DNA of 64,000 nucleotides from Neolewinella marina (GCF_002631205.1 NZ_PDLO01000009.1:62001-126000); one strand, 5' to 3'; shown: positions 8,758 through 18,015, counted from the stretch's first letter. Notes: generated by a model from the letters alone, not told the origin. Made by a program: numbers and translations.

Positions 8758-9558
8758 ATGCTGTTATACATCACCTGGGACGCGTCCCCCGAAATATTCT
8801 CCATCGGCCCCCTCACCCTGCGGTGGTACGGCATGATGTTCGCCATCGGATTCCTGCTGGGCTTCATGATGGTGCGCCGGATGTTCCTGCGGGAAGGGGC
8901 CCCGGAGGCGTGGCTCGACTACTGTTTCTACTTCCTCATCGCCGGCACCATCCTGGGCGCCCGCCTGGGCCACATCCTGTTCTACCAGTGGGATTACTAC
9001 AGCCAGCACCCAGGTGACATTCTCAAGATCTGGGAGGGCGGTTTGGCCAGCCACGGCGGCGTTATCGGCGTAGTCACCGCCCTGTGGCTCTTCAGCAGGT
9101 ACATCAGCAAGAAGTCCTTCTTCTGGATCAGCGACAAGGTAGCCGCCCCGATCGCCCTGGTGGGGGCCATGATCCGCTTCGGCAACCTGATGAACAGCGA
9201 GATCGTCGGCACCCCCAGCGACGCCCCCTGGGCCTTCCTCTTCGTGAACGCCATGCCCCCGAGCCTGGCCGACGTGCCCCGCCACCCGGTACAGATCTAC
9301 GAGAGCCTCAGCTACCTGCTCACCTTCGCCATCCTCATCACCCTCTACTGGAAGACCGATGCCCGCAACAAACCCGGCCTGCTCACCGGCCTGTGGTTCG
9401 TGCTCATCTTCGGCTTCCGCTTCCTCTGGGAGTACTTCAAGAGCGACCAGGGCGGCTTCGGCCAGGCCCTCACCACCGGACAATGGCTCAGCCTCCCCCT
9501 GGTAATCCTCGGCCTGTTTCTTTACTTCCGCGCCCGGCAAAAAGCGCCAACCGCCTAA
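8758..9558 (+). CDS. lgt: Prolipoprotein diacylglyceryl transferase
   Basis: 266 residues from ATG 8758 (MLLYITWDASPEIFSIGPLTLRWYG); a GTG 15 bp upstream is an alternative. Seven membrane helices are predictable. Diagnostic Lgt motifs are WEGGLASHGGVIG (with the periplasmic His), GAMIRFGNLMNSEIVG (the Arg-Gly-Asn signature), RHPVQIYES and FGFRFLWEYFK. Lgt attaches diacylglycerol to the lipobox cysteine of prolipoproteins in the inner membrane, the first step for the SusD and other lipoproteins in this window. A second, more divergent Lgt lies at 40144-41310. The gene follows the GMC oxidoreductase by 16 bp. Confidence 0.95.
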   Translation: MLLYITWDASPEIFSIGPLTLRWYGMMFAIGFLLGFMMVRRMFLREGAPEAWLDYCFYFLIAGTILGARLGHILFYQWDYYSQHPGDILKIWEGGLASHGGVIGVVTALWLFSRYISKKSFFWISDKVAAPIALVGAMIRFGNLMNSEIVGTPSDAPWAFLFVNAMPPSLADVPRHPVQIYESLSYLLTFAILITLYWKTDARNKPGLLTGLWFVLIFGFRFLWEYFKSDQGGFGQALTTGQWLSLPLVILGLFLYFRARQKAPTA

Positions 9559-9609
9559 CTTTCCGGCGCGGTCGCAGGTGCCATAAATCGGGAGAAAGCC
9601 AGGCAACGC

Positions 9610-9820
9610 CCCCACCCGAGCAAAGCGAGGGATCATGGCAGCACCCCGGCCCGAGCGCAGCAAGGGAGAGATGCATTTCCTTCACCCGAGCGAAGCGAGG
9701 GGCAAAAGCAACACCCATTCAGTCCTTGACCCCGTGGCCCCTTTACCATCCCAAGCGAAGCGAGGGGCAAATGCAACACCCATTCAGTCCTTCAGTCCTT
9801 CACCCCTTCACCCCTTGACC
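9610..9820. repeat. Dispersed GAGCGAAGCGAGGG repeats
   Basis: Three copies of CCCGAGCGAAGCGAGGG-like sequence start near 9615, 9685 and 9750. They are separated by blocks rich in CATTCAGTCCTT and CACCCCTT octamers. The same combination recurs at 46784-47000. The stretch lies between lgt and the HAD gene and contains no credible gene. Confidence 0.8.
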
Positions 9821-10432
9821 ATGCTCCACACCATAATCTTCGACCTAGGCAACGTCCTCATCGGCTGGCAACCCCGCGCCCTCTTTGAGCAGGTATTCGA
9901 GACCCGCGAAGAGGTGGACTACTTCCTGGCGAACGTAGCTACCCTGGAGTGGAACGAGAAGCAGGACGCCGGCAGGAGCATCGAGGAGGGTACCCGGGAG
10001 CTGATCGAGCGGCACCCCGAGTTTGAGCGGGAGATCCGCATCTACTACGACCGTTGGACGGAAACCATCACCGGCCCCATCGAGGGCAGCGTCGAGATCC
10101 TGAAGCAGCTCAAGGCCTCGGGCAAGTACCGCCTCCTGGCCCTGACCAACTGGTCGCACGAGCTCTTCCCCTGGGCGCGGGAGACCTTCGACTTCCTGGA
10201 CCTCTTCGAGGAAATCATGGTCAGTGGGGAAGTGAAGCTCCAGAAGCCGGATCCGGCCATCTACCGCCTGCTGCACGAGCGGTTCGACCTCCAGGGCTAC
10301 GGCGGCTGCGTCTTCATCGACGACAGCCTCCGCAACGTGGAAGCGGCCCGCCGGGAAGGGCTGGACACCATCCGCTTCGAAAATCCGGAGCAGTTGCGCC
10401 GCGAACTCCGGGAACGGGGCGTGGAGATTTAG
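9821..10432 (+). CDS. HAD-superfamily hydrolase (IA subfamily)
   Basis: 203 residues from ATG 9821; the frame upstream is repeat-derived and was not taken as coding. Motif I is FDLGNVLIG (nucleophile Asp8; the usual second Asp is Gly-Asn, as in the DxGNV variants such as YihX). Motif II is LALTNWS, motif III KPDPAIY with the Lys, and motif IV VFIDDSLRNVEAA with the paired Asp. The cap is alpha-helical. Members of this group dephosphorylate small sugar phosphates or dehalogenate. The FDxGNV form favours a phosphatase of the YihX type. The substrate is unknown. It converges with purQ. Confidence 0.85.
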   Translation: MLHTIIFDLGNVLIGWQPRALFEQVFETREEVDYFLANVATLEWNEKQDAGRSIEEGTRELIERHPEFEREIRIYYDRWTETITGPIEGSVEILKQLKASGKYRLLALTNWSHELFPWARETFDFLDLFEEIMVSGEVKLQKPDPAIYRLLHERFDLQGYGGCVFIDDSLRNVEAARREGLDTIRFENPEQLRRELRERGVEI

Positions 10433-10464
10433 GGGGGGCTTTAGACTGTTTGTCCGTTAGTCCT

Positions 10465-11172
10465 CTAGTTGGCGGCGGCCACCGCCTTGGCCAAGCTCTG
10501 GAAGATGATCAGCCCGTCCCGGTTGCCGAGCAGTTCCTCGCTGGCGCGTTCCGGGTGGGGCATCATGCCGATGACGTTGCGGTTCTCGTTGCAAATGCCG
10601 GCAATGTTGCCGATGGAGCCGTTGTAGTTGCTTTCCAGGTTCACCTCTCCGGCGCCGTCGCAGTAGCGGAAGAGGATCTGGTCGTTCTGGTTCAGGCGGA
10701 AGATCGTGTCCTCATCCGCGTAGTAGCGGCCTTCGGCGTGGGCCACCGGGATGCGGAGCACCTGTCCGGGCGACAGCTGCCGGTTGGTGGGGGCGTTGTC
10801 GGTCTCGGCGCGGATGTAGACGTTCTTGGCGATGAATTTCTGCTCCCGGTTGCGCAGCAGAGCGCCGGGCAGCAGGCCGGCTTCGCACAGGATCTGGAAG
10901 CCGTTGCAAATGCCGAACACGTAGCCGCCCCGGTTGGCGAAGTCGATGACCGACTTCATGATGGGCGAAAAGCGGGCCACGGCACCGGCGCGTACGTAAT
11001 CGCCGTAGCTGAAGCCGCCCGGCACGATGATGCAGTCGTCGGTAGTGAGGTCACCGAGGCTTTCTTCCTTGTGCCACAGCTTGACGGTCTCCCGGCCCAG
11101 GACGGTGCCGAGCACGTGGACCATGTCGTCGTCGCAGTTGCTGCCGGGGAAAACGATTACGCCGAATTTCAT
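10465..11172 (-). CDS. purQ: Phosphoribosylformylglycinamidine synthase subunit PurQ
   Basis: 235 residues from ATG 11172 ([16 protein letters not shown]); an AAGGAG lies directly upstream, one of the few good ribosome sites in the window. It is a class I glutamine amidotransferase: [16 protein letters not shown] is the family loop, GICNGFQIL holds the nucleophile Cys near residue 89, and MMPHPERA supplies the His-Glu of the triad. With PurL and PurS it makes FGAM in purine synthesis; neither partner is in the window. A TATCTTTG -7 box sits about 20 bp upstream. REPIN-like element A separates it from kdgK. Confidence 0.95.
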   Translation of the reverse strand: MKFGVIVFPGSNCDDDMVHVLGTVLGRETVKLWHKEESLGDLTTDDCIIVPGGFSYGDYVRAGAVARFSPIMKSVIDFANRGGYVFGICNGFQILCEAGLLPGALLRNREQKFIAKNVYIRAETDNAPTNRQLSPGQVLRIPVAHAEGRYYADEDTIFRLNQNDQILFRYCDGAGEVNLESNYNGSIGNIAGICNENRNVIGMMPHPERASEELLGNRDGLIIFQSLAKAVAAAN

Positions 11173-11190
11173 CTCCTTGAATTTAGGGGG

Positions 11191-11198
11191 CAAAGATA
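11191..11198 (-). promoter_or_regulatory. -7 box of purQ promoter
   Basis: On the minus strand the sequence is TATCTTTG, matching TAnnTTTG, 18 bp before the purQ ATG. No -33 TTTG was found at the expected distance. Confidence 0.45.
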
Positions 11199-11216
11199 GT
11201 GAACGGGGAGTTGGTG

Positions 11217-11439
11217 AGACATCGGATGTCGGTTGGGTGCCATCTTGTCAGACATCGGATGTTGTCGGGGGCGGAATAAAGCAGTTTTTCACAGGATTGG
11301 ATGATGGGAAGACTTGTAGCAGGTTTTTGTGCCGCGGGGGTAGGGTTTATTGCCGGCATATGAGAAAACCGGGCGATGCCAATTTGTCAGACATCCGATG
11401 TCTGACAGGGTGGCATGAGGACAGCATCCGATGTCTGAC
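11217..11439. repeat. REPIN-like element A (23-bp palindrome family)
   Basis: Four copies of a palindrome with arms TGTCAGACATC and GATGTCTGACA around one central base. They are arranged as two pairs in inverted orientation. Copies start near 11217, 11245, 11385 and 11420, with the same 33-bp step inside each pair. Each pair forms an arm of about 50 bp, and the arms flank about 120 bp without a gene. Related elements are at 39991-40162 and 42814-43009. Confidence 0.85.
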
Positions 11440-11455
11440 TGTTTGGCAGAGCCAA

Positions 11456-12460
11456 TTACCGCCGCACCCGTCCGCTGCCGTCTCCCTGCATCAGGGAAAT
11501 GACCTCCTCGGCGGTGACCAGGTTGACGTCGCCGGGGATGGTGTGCTTCAGCGCCGCGGCAGCCACCGCGAAGCGCAGTGCGTAGGTCAGGTCGCCCGGC
11601 CAGGAAAGCAGGCCGTGAATGAGGCCCCCCATGAAGCTGTCGCCGCCGCCCACCCGGTCCACGATGTGGGTGAGCTGGTAAGTGGGGCTGCTGTGGAGTT
11701 CCGTGCCATCCCAAAGCAGGGCGCTGTAGGTGTTGTGGCTGGCGGAGATGGAATCCCGCAGGGTAGTGACGATCCGGGTGGCCTTGGGGAACCGCTGTCC
11801 CAAGGCCTTGGCCAGAGAAAGAAAGTCGCTGTCGTCCTCTACCCTGACGCCGAAATAGTGGGCCGCCTCGAAGCTCCCGCCCACGATGACGTCGCAGTAG
11901 TCGACCAGCTCCGGCATCACTTCGGCCGGCGACTTGCCGTACTGCCACAGCTTGCTGCGGTGGTTCAGGTCTACGCTGATGGTGATGCCCCGCTCCGCGG
12001 CGGCGCGACAGGCTTCCCGGCAGACCTCCGCCGCCGAGGCACTTACCGCCGGGGTGATGCCCGACCAGTGAAACCAGGATGCCCCCTCAAACGCCCTATC
12101 CCAGTCGATGTCGCCCGGAGAGACGGTGGCCATGGAGCTGTCCTCCCGGTCATACAGCACCTTCGAAGGCCGCTGTACCGCGCCCGTCTCCAGGAAATAC
12201 AGCCCCAGCCGCTTGCCGCCCCTTACGATGTGGGTGGTGTCGATGCCCGCGGCGCGCAGCGACCGCAGGGCGCATTCCCCCAGGTCGTTGTCCGGCAGCC
12301 GAGAGACAAAGCTTACATCCTGTCCGTAATTGGCCAGGGAGACAGCCACGTTGCTCTCTCCCCCGCCGTATTCGATTTCCATGGTACTGGCCTGACGGAA
12401 CCGCTGGTGCCGCGGCGTGCTGAGGCGCAACATGATCTCGCCGAAGGTGACTACTCGCAT
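11456..12460 (-). CDS. kdgK: 2-dehydro-3-deoxygluconokinase (KDG kinase)
   Basis: 334 residues of the PfkB sugar-kinase family. The N-terminus MRVVTFGEIMLRLSTPRHQRF and the GGGESNVAVSLANYG segment are typical of KdgK. The ATP-site signature near residue 265 reads DRVGGGDSFMGGLIHGLL, with the catalytic Asp in GGGDSF. It phosphorylates 2-keto-3-deoxygluconate to KDPG, the last step specific to alginate and other uronates before KDPG aldolase. It is transcribed away from susC1 across an 820-bp region that carries five copies of the locus operator, so control by the same regulator is likely. The aldolase gene is not nearby. Confidence 0.92.
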   Translation of the reverse strand: MRVVTFGEIMLRLSTPRHQRFRQASTMEIEYGGGESNVAVSLANYGQDVSFVSRLPDNDLGECALRSLRAAGIDTTHIVRGGKRLGLYFLETGAVQRPSKVLYDREDSSMATVSPGDIDWDRAFEGASWFHWSGITPAVSASAAEVCREACRAAAERGITISVDLNHRSKLWQYGKSPAEVMPELVDYCDVIVGGSFEAAHYFGVRVEDDSDFLSLAKALGQRFPKATRIVTTLRDSISASHNTYSALLWDGTELHSSPTYQLTHIVDRVGGGDSFMGGLIHGLLSWPGDLTYALRFAVAAAALKHTIPGDVNLVTAEEVISLMQGDGSGRVRR

Positions 12461-12735
12461 GGGGAAAGGGTATTGTGTTCAGTGAATGCCGGCATTTCCG
12501 CTCAACCTGGCACCCGCGTTCGCGCAAAAAAGTTCTGGATCCCCCAATGGGGCAGGGTGAAGTGAGGCTTGTCTGCTGGCGGGGCCGCGGGTCCCACGGC
12601 AACGAATATAGCCGGGACGGGCGGTTTGTCCGCAGCTACACCGCCGGGGGCACCGGAAACGTACAGTTCGTAAGGGGCAGGGAACGGGGTTTGGGAGGCA
12701 TGATCGTCGGTTAACGAGCAACAAGGTAGGGAAAA

Positions 12736-12762
12736 TTGGTTTACCAATTATTGGTCAACCAA
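12736..12762. promoter_or_regulatory. Operator pair (TTGGTnnACCAA x2) between kdgK and susC1
   Basis: TTGGTTTACCAA at 12736-12747 and TTGGTCAACCAA at 12751-12762 lie 15 bp apart start to start. The same palindrome occurs at 12951-12992 and before the GntR gene at 39905-39931. On the kdgK side a weak TACCTTG (minus strand, 12722-12728) could be its -7 region, so this pair may serve kdgK. The protein bound is inferred to be the FadR-type regulator at 39107-39847. Confidence 0.8.
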
Positions 12763-12922
12763 TTTTATGGCGGGTGCCAAAAACTTAGTGGAGGTAATAA
12801 AGGACGTCCTGGCCTCCGCCCACTCGACAGCGGACATCATTCTGCTAGTCAGGAAGAATTGTTGCCGACCCATCTCTTACTGGAACAAAAGCCCCATCTC
12901 CACGGAAAAAAATTCAATAACA

Positions 12923-12953
12923 TTTGGCGGGACGAAAAAAGGATGTATATTTG
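12923..12953 (+). promoter_or_regulatory. susC1 promoter
   Basis: TTTG at 12923-12926, a 19-nt spacer and TATATTTG at 12946-12953 match the Bacteroidota promoter consensus at both boxes. The start point would fall inside the operator triplet, and the leader to the susC1 ATG would be about 320 nt. That leader (12993-13280) holds no gene; GC-rich CCCGGG-containing inverted segments near 13050-13110 could fold. Confidence 0.75.
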
Positions 12954-12992
12954 GTTGACCAATTATTGGTTGACCAATTCATGGTCGACCAA
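12951..12992. promoter_or_regulatory. Operator triplet overlapping the susC1 promoter
   Basis: TTGGTTGACCAA at 12951 and 12966 and ATGGTCGACCAA at 12981 stand exactly 15 bp apart. The first copy overlaps the last three bases of the -7 box and the array covers the expected start site, so binding should block transcription. The half-site TGGT/ACCA fits the FadR subgroup of GntR repressors. Confidence 0.85.
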
Positions 12993-13280
12993 TTTTAACC
13001 TTAAGTCCGTTCCTCCAAAGGCGTGCGTTCACGTCGGGCCAGTCTAGTGCCCGGGAAGCGGTATACAAGGTGCGTCGACGCCGGCAGACGATGGTAACTG
13101 CAGCACCCGGGTAAGTCACGGACGGGCTTCCCGATAACTCATAACGCTATACTTCACATCGGAATTTGAGTTGAGCCGGAACACCGGTACCTCGCCCCCA
13201 TAGAGCCGCCATCCGGCATTTGCGGGCACCAGCGACTCCCCCCAGGGAAGTCCGCGCCTTCATCCATCTAATTGTCGATC

Positions 13281-16200
13281 ATGTACACAAGAAACTTACC
13301 CTTACGCCATACAGGCCGGGGCAGCGTCCTGCTCTTCCCCCTTCTCCTGCTCTTGTCCCTGGCTATGGCCCCCATTGGCGCAGGGGCCGCTACACCTACC
13401 CCCGCGGAAGCGCGTCCAGTGGAGGCCGTGAAGGAAATCACCGGCACGGTCACCTCCGCGGAGGACAACCTGCCCCTTATCGGGGTATCCATCACCGTAC
13501 AGGGAACCACCAGCGGTACCATCACCGACCTGGACGGCCAGTTCACCCTGAACGTCGAGGAGGGTACCGTGCTCACCTTCAGCTACACGGGTTTCCAGAC
13601 CCAGCAGGTCACGGTGGGCGCCGCTACGACCTACGACGTGGTCATGCAGCCCAATACGGAGATGCTGGAGGAGATCGTCGTCGTCGGCTACGGTACCCGC
13701 AAGAAGTCGCACAACACCGGCGCCATTGCCCAGGTGGGCGGGGCGGACGTAGCCGCCATCCAGGCCAGCCGGGTGGACGAAGCCCTGGCGGGCAAGCTGT
13801 CGGGCGTACTCATCCAGAACCAGGACGGCGCTCCCGGCGCGGATCCGAAGATTCAGATCCGGGCCGCCTCCTCGATTTCGGGCGATTCCGACCCCCTGAT
13901 CGTTGTGGACGGCTACCCAATCTCCGGCAGCCTGGCCACGGTCAACCCCAACGATATCGAGAGCCTGGAAGTACTGAAGGACGCGGCCTCGGCCGCCATC
14001 TACGGCTCCCGGGGCGCGAACGGCGTCATCCTGGTCACCACCAAGAGTGGACGGACGGGCCCGCCGACCATCAGCTACAATGCCTACGCGAGCACCTCGA
14101 ACCGCTACGTCAGCGACGTGGAGCAACTCAAGACCTCCGGGGAGTGGGCCAGCGAGCTGCGGGCCGGCATCGCCAACGGCACCTACAACGTGGCGGAGGT
14201 GGAACCCGACTACCTCAACTACATGCTGAACGCCTACGAGAATGCCCCCGACGTCGTTGCCGTGGAGGACTGGCTGTTCCGCAGCGGCTACAGCACCAGC
14301 CACGACTTCAGCATCAGCGGCGGCACCGAGAACGTGAACTACTACGCCTCGCTGGGTTACCTCAATACCCAGGGCATCGTGATCACCCAGGGCTTCGAGC
14401 GGTATAATGCCCGCCTGAACGTCGACGCCAAACTGAACGACCGCTTCAAGACCGGACTGAATTTCAACGGCTACCTCGGCGACCGCGACATCGTGGGCCA
14501 CGACATGCGGGACCTCCTGCGGGCCTACAGCATCCACCCCATCTACCATACGGAAGCGTCCATCGCGTTCGTCCAGCAGCTGGACCAGCAAGCCCAGGCC
14601 CTGGGCCTCGCTTCCTTCGACTCCGGCTACCGCGGCGGCGACGCCCCCTTCAACAACAGCATCTATACGCTGGAACCGGGTATGACGGCCCAGGACTGGC
14701 ACTACGGCCGGAGCAATAACGGCATTGGCGGATCCGGGGACGCGGGGCCCGCCACCAAGCTCGACAACACCGACCGCTACGAAAGAACGCTGTTCGGCAA
14801 CATCAGCTCCTACCTCGAGTACTCCATCATAGAGGGGCTCAACATCCGCACCGTCGTAGGGGCGGACCGCCGCGATACCCGCGATTACTTCTGGCGCGGA
14901 CTGGAGTTCGACTCCCGCGCCCGCTCCAACCAGACCGCCCTGGATCAGACCGACGTGGCCCGCTCGTCCGTACTGAGCGAAACCACCCTGAACTTCGCCC
15001 GGGTGATTGGCCAGCACGACGTATCCGCCGTTGCCGGTCTGGAATTCCAGAACTTTTACCTCGACGGCATCTCCCTGAACGGTACGAACGTACCCTTCGG
15101 CCAGCCGCAGAACTTTGCCCTGCTGAACCCGGCGGACATTTCCGTATCGGAGCGCGACGAGACCATTGCCCGCCGCAGCGTCTTCGGCCGGGTGAACTAC
15201 GCCTACGACAACCGCTACCTGGCTTCGGTGTCCGTCCGGCGGGACGGCGACTCCCGCTTCGGCGCCAACAACCGCTTTGAAACCTTTCCCGCCCTTTCGT
15301 TGGGCTGGAACGTCCACAACGAGGAGTTCTACAACTCCGCCCTGCTGACCGACCTGAAACTGCGGTACAGCATCGGCTCCCTGGGCACCACCTCCTTCCT
15401 GGGGGCCTACAACTCCCTGAGCCTGCTGAACCCCCAGGCCACGATCTTCGGCACCGGCTTCCTCATCCCCTCGGACGTGGCCAACCCCGACCTGACCTGG
15501 CAGACGAATACGGAAACCAACTACGGCCTGAATATGGGCTTCCTGGACAACCGCTTCCGCCTGAGCGTGGACTACTACACCTCCGACATTGAGGACATCC
15601 TCATCAACCAGAGCGTATCCGAAGTCCTGGGCACCACCTCCATCGCGATCAACTCCGGCGACGTACGCAGCTCCGGGGTGGAACTCGAACTGGGTGCGGC
15701 CCTGGTGAACAAGCCCGGCTTCCGCTGGAACGTCAGCGGTAACCTTTCGACGGTGAACTCCGAAATCACCGACCTCGGCGGACTCGACGAACTGCCCCGG
15801 GTCATCTACGGCCAGTCCGGCCGCGGGCCCGTATTCCGCAACTACGTCGGCGGGGAGATCGGTGAAATGTGGGGACTGGAAACCATCGGAATCGTGGAAT
15901 CCGAGTATATCGCGGACCCCACCCGCGCCATCGGCCTCAACAGCTCGGAGTATTACGTGGTCGACCAGAACGGCGACGGCGTCATTGACCGCAACCGCAC
16001 CGTCGAAGAGGGCGGCGACCTGGTCAAGATCGGTCAGAACACCCCCGATTTCTACTACGGCCTGAACAGCCAGATGACCATCAACAACTTTGACGTGTCG
16101 CTGCAGTTCCAGGGTGCCCAGGGCGGGGAAGTCTTCAACATCGACCAGATCTACTGGCGCTCCGAATTCGGGGGAAGACTGATGTCCAGCTTCGACGCCG

Positions 16201-16541
16201 ACAACGACGGTATTGCCGACCACAACGGCCTCCACTACACCCAGTCGAGAAACCAGCTCGACGCCCAGGTGCAGGACGCCTCCTACCTGGCCCTGCGCAA
16301 CGCCACCATCGGCTACACCTTCAGCCCCCAAGGGGGAATCGGCAGCCGGGTGAATTCCCTGCGGGTCTACCTAGCCAGCACCAACCTGCTGTACCTGATG
16401 TCGGACAGCTACACCTCCCTTAACCCCGAAGGCGTCGAGACCACCCAAAGTGATTACCTGGGCCCCACCACCTACGGCGTCCAGGTCGGCGCCAGCCCGG
16501 TGGCCAGAAGCTTCACCCTGGGCCTGAACCTCAACTTCTAA
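13281..16541 (+). CDS. SusC-like TonB-dependent outer-membrane transporter (SusC1)
   Basis: 1086 residues from ATG 13281 (MYTRNLPLRHTGRG); a TTG 9 bp earlier is possible. A signal peptide covers about residues 1-40. A carboxypeptidase-regulatory-like domain follows (EITGTVTSAEDNLPLIGVSI to about 125), then the TonB-box region EEIVVVGYGT and the plug domain (residues about 130-250, with DGYPISGS and AAIYGSRGANGVILVTT). The rest is a 22-strand barrel ending in LGLNLNF, the terminal aromatic expected for BAM insertion. It imports oligosaccharides with its SusD partner, which starts 11 bp after the stop. Its position behind the operator-bearing promoter and between kdgK and lyases makes alginate oligomers the likely substrate. 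Confidence 0.93.
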   Translation: MYTRNLPLRHTGRGSVLLFPLLLLLSLAMAPIGAGAATPTPAEARPVEAVKEITGTVTSAEDNLPLIGVSITVQGTTSGTITDLDGQFTLNVEEGTVLTFSYTGFQTQQVTVGAATTYDVVMQPNTEMLEEIVVVGYGTRKKSHNTGAIAQVGGADVAAIQASRVDEALAGKLSGVLIQNQDGAPGADPKIQIRAASSISGDSDPLIVVDGYPISGSLATVNPNDIESLEVLKDAASAAIYGSRGANGVILVTTKSGRTGPPTISYNAYASTSNRYVSDVEQLKTSGEWASELRAGIANGTYNVAEVEPDYLNYMLNAYENAPDVVAVEDWLFRSGYSTSHDFSISGGTENVNYYASLGYLNTQGIVITQGFERYNARLNVDAKLNDRFKTGLNFNGYLGDRDIVGHDMRDLLRAYSIHPIYHTEASIAFVQQLDQQAQALGLASFDSGYRGGDAPFNNSIYTLEPGMTAQDWHYGRSNNGIGGSGDAGPATKLDNTDRYERTLFGNISSYLEYSIIEGLNIRTVVGADRRDTRDYFWRGLEFDSRARSNQTALDQTDVARSSVLSETTLNFARVIGQHDVSAVAGLEFQNFYLDGISLNGTNVPFGQPQNFALLNPADISVSERDETIARRSVFGRVNYAYDNRYLASVSVRRDGDSRFGANNRFETFPALSLGWNVHNEEFYNSALLTDLKLRYSIGSLGTTSFLGAYNSLSLLNPQATIFGTGFLIPSDVANPDLTWQTNTETNYGLNMGFLDNRFRLSVDYYTSDIEDILINQSVSEVLGTTSIAINSGDVRSSGVELELGAALVNKPGFRWNVSGNLSTVNSEITDLGGLDELPRVIYGQSGRGPVFRNYVGGEIGEMWGLETIGIVESEYIADPTRAIGLNSSEYYVVDQNGDGVIDRNRTVEEGGDLVKIGQNTPDFYYGLNSQMTINNFDVSLQFQGAQGGEVFNIDQIYWRSEFGGRLMSSFDADNDGIADHNGLHYTQSRNQLDAQVQDASYLALRNATIGYTFSPQGGIGSRVNSLRVYLASTNLLYLMSDSYTSLNPEGVETTQSDYLGPTTYGVQVGASPVARSFTLGLNLNF

Positions 16542-16552
16542 AGAATATCATC

Positions 16553-17872
16553 ATGAAACCACTGTATGCAATTCTGGCCGCCCTGTTGTTGACGTCGGCC
16601 TGCGAGAAGCTGGATCAGGCTCCCCCGAACATCGCCAGCTCAAACTCCCTGACGGATTTTGCGGGCGTGCTGAACGCGGCCTATTACTACCAGCTGGGCT
16701 CCGTCACGCCCATGGCCGTAATGGGCGACTTCCGGGCCGACAACGCCATCATGCTGGAGCCCCCTTACACCGAGTTCGACCTCTTCGGCCCGAACCTGAC
16801 GTCCATGGAAGACCAGTTCTTCGGCCCCTTCTATACGGCCCTGTACAAGTCGATCCTGAGCGCGAATAACGTGATCGAGAATTCCGACAGCGAAAATCAG
16901 GTTGGCGAAGCCAAATTCCTGCGGGCCCTGTCCTACTTCAAGCTCGTCCGGGTGTTCGGCGACGTGCCCGTGGTCCTCACCGCCTCCCCCAGCGTAACGG
17001 ACGAATCCATCCTGGTCCGGCAGCCGGCCGCGGCGATCTACGACAACGTGATCATTCCTGACCTGGAAGACGCCATCGCCGCCCTGGACAATTCCCGGCT
17101 GAACGTCGGCCGCGCCTCCCAGCTCGCCGCCCAGGCCCTGCTCGGCAAAGTCTACGTCCAGCTCGGCGACTACCAGAGCGCCGAAGCGCCCCTGGCCAAC
17201 GCCATCAATGGAGCGGCTGAAGCGGGCGTAGCCCTGCAGGCCGACTACGCCGACATCTTCGGCGTCGACAACGACCTGAACTCGGAAGTAATCTTCGCCA
17301 CCCAGATCTCCAGCTCGATCACCGACGAATACGGCTTCTCGGAATTCTGGTCGTGGTACGGTGGCCTGGACACCAAGTCGCTCCAGCCACTCGACCCCGA
17401 CCTGATCGAGGCCTTCGGTGGGGTGAATACCCCGGACCTCCGCTTCCCCGTAGTGATCGACACCTCCACCCTGACCTCCTCGGCCAAGTACCCCCAGACG
17501 GGCGGCCCCGACCACGACTGGATCGAAATCCGCCTGGCGGACGTCATCCTGCTCTACGCCGAAACGCTGAACGAACTCGGCGCCTCCCCCGAAGAAGTGC
17601 TCGACCTGCTGGATCCGATCCGGACCCGTGCCGGGCTGGATCCCCTCGACCACACCGTACTCAATACCCAGGCCCTGGTGCGCCAGGCCATCCAGGATGA
17701 AAGAAGGCTGGAACTGGCCTTCGAGGGGCAGCGGTGGTTCGACCTGGTCAGGACCGGCACGGTAAGCGAGGAAATGGGACAGTCCGTTAATCCGGACTTC
17801 TACCTCTTCCCCATCCCGGTCTCGGAGGTGCTGGCCAGCTTCGGCGTGATTACTCAGAATAACGGTTATTGA
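16553..17872 (+). CDS. SusD-like surface glycan-binding lipoprotein (SusD1)
   Basis: 439 residues. The lipoprotein signal is MKPLYAILAALLLTSAC, with the lipobox cysteine at 17. The TPR-rich SusD fold is recognisable from FLRALSYFKLVRVFGDVPVV (about 125-145), AQALLGKVYVQLGDY and the C-terminal RRLELAFEGQRWFDLVRTG and LFPIPVSEV. It is somewhat shorter than the usual 500-550 residues. It caps the SusC1 barrel outside the cell and captures the ligand. It shares the susC1 message, and a strong terminator follows within 70 bp. Confidence 0.93.
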   Translation: MKPLYAILAALLLTSACEKLDQAPPNIASSNSLTDFAGVLNAAYYYQLGSVTPMAVMGDFRADNAIMLEPPYTEFDLFGPNLTSMEDQFFGPFYTALYKSILSANNVIENSDSENQVGEAKFLRALSYFKLVRVFGDVPVVLTASPSVTDESILVRQPAAAIYDNVIIPDLEDAIAALDNSRLNVGRASQLAAQALLGKVYVQLGDYQSAEAPLANAINGAAEAGVALQADYADIFGVDNDLNSEVIFATQISSSITDEYGFSEFWSWYGGLDTKSLQPLDPDLIEAFGGVNTPDLRFPVVIDTSTLTSSAKYPQTGGPDHDWIEIRLADVILLYAETLNELGASPEEVLDLLDPIRTRAGLDPLDHTVLNTQALVRQAIQDERRLELAFEGQRWFDLVRTGTVSEEMGQSVNPDFYLFPIPVSEVLASFGVITQNNGY

Positions 17873-17882
17873 TCGATTTGTA

Positions 17883-17943
17883 CCCATCCACCGGTGGTCC
17901 GATCCGATAACGCGGACGGATCCGGCCGGTGGATGGGCTTTTA
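17883..17943 (+). terminator. Terminator after susD1
   Basis: Perfect outer arms CCCATCCACCGG (17883-17894) and CCGGTGGATGGG (17926-17937) enclose a further paired segment with GATCCG. CTTTTAT follows. It should end the susC1-susD1 transcript, so the SDR genes need read-through or their own promoter. Confidence 0.8.
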
Positions 17944-18015
17944 TCGCCGCCGGGAGGGCTGCCTGCCCCGGCAAACTTTACCATAACGTTTACAGGCATT
18001 ATAAATATCCTACCT

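Noticed and set aside
12736-13047. Small open frames in the kdgK-susC1 interval
   Set aside because: They run through the operators and the promoter, and their products look like nothing known.
13302-16331. Very long open frame on the strand opposite susC1 (about 1000 codons)
   Set aside because: High GC with C/G wobble positions leaves few stops opposite true genes. The product shows no domain, while the plus-strand frame is an unmistakable SusC. The same applies to long frames opposite lysS (5274-6431), the VPS10-like gene (44158-46209), PL6 (36023-37657) and PL17 (34569-36026).
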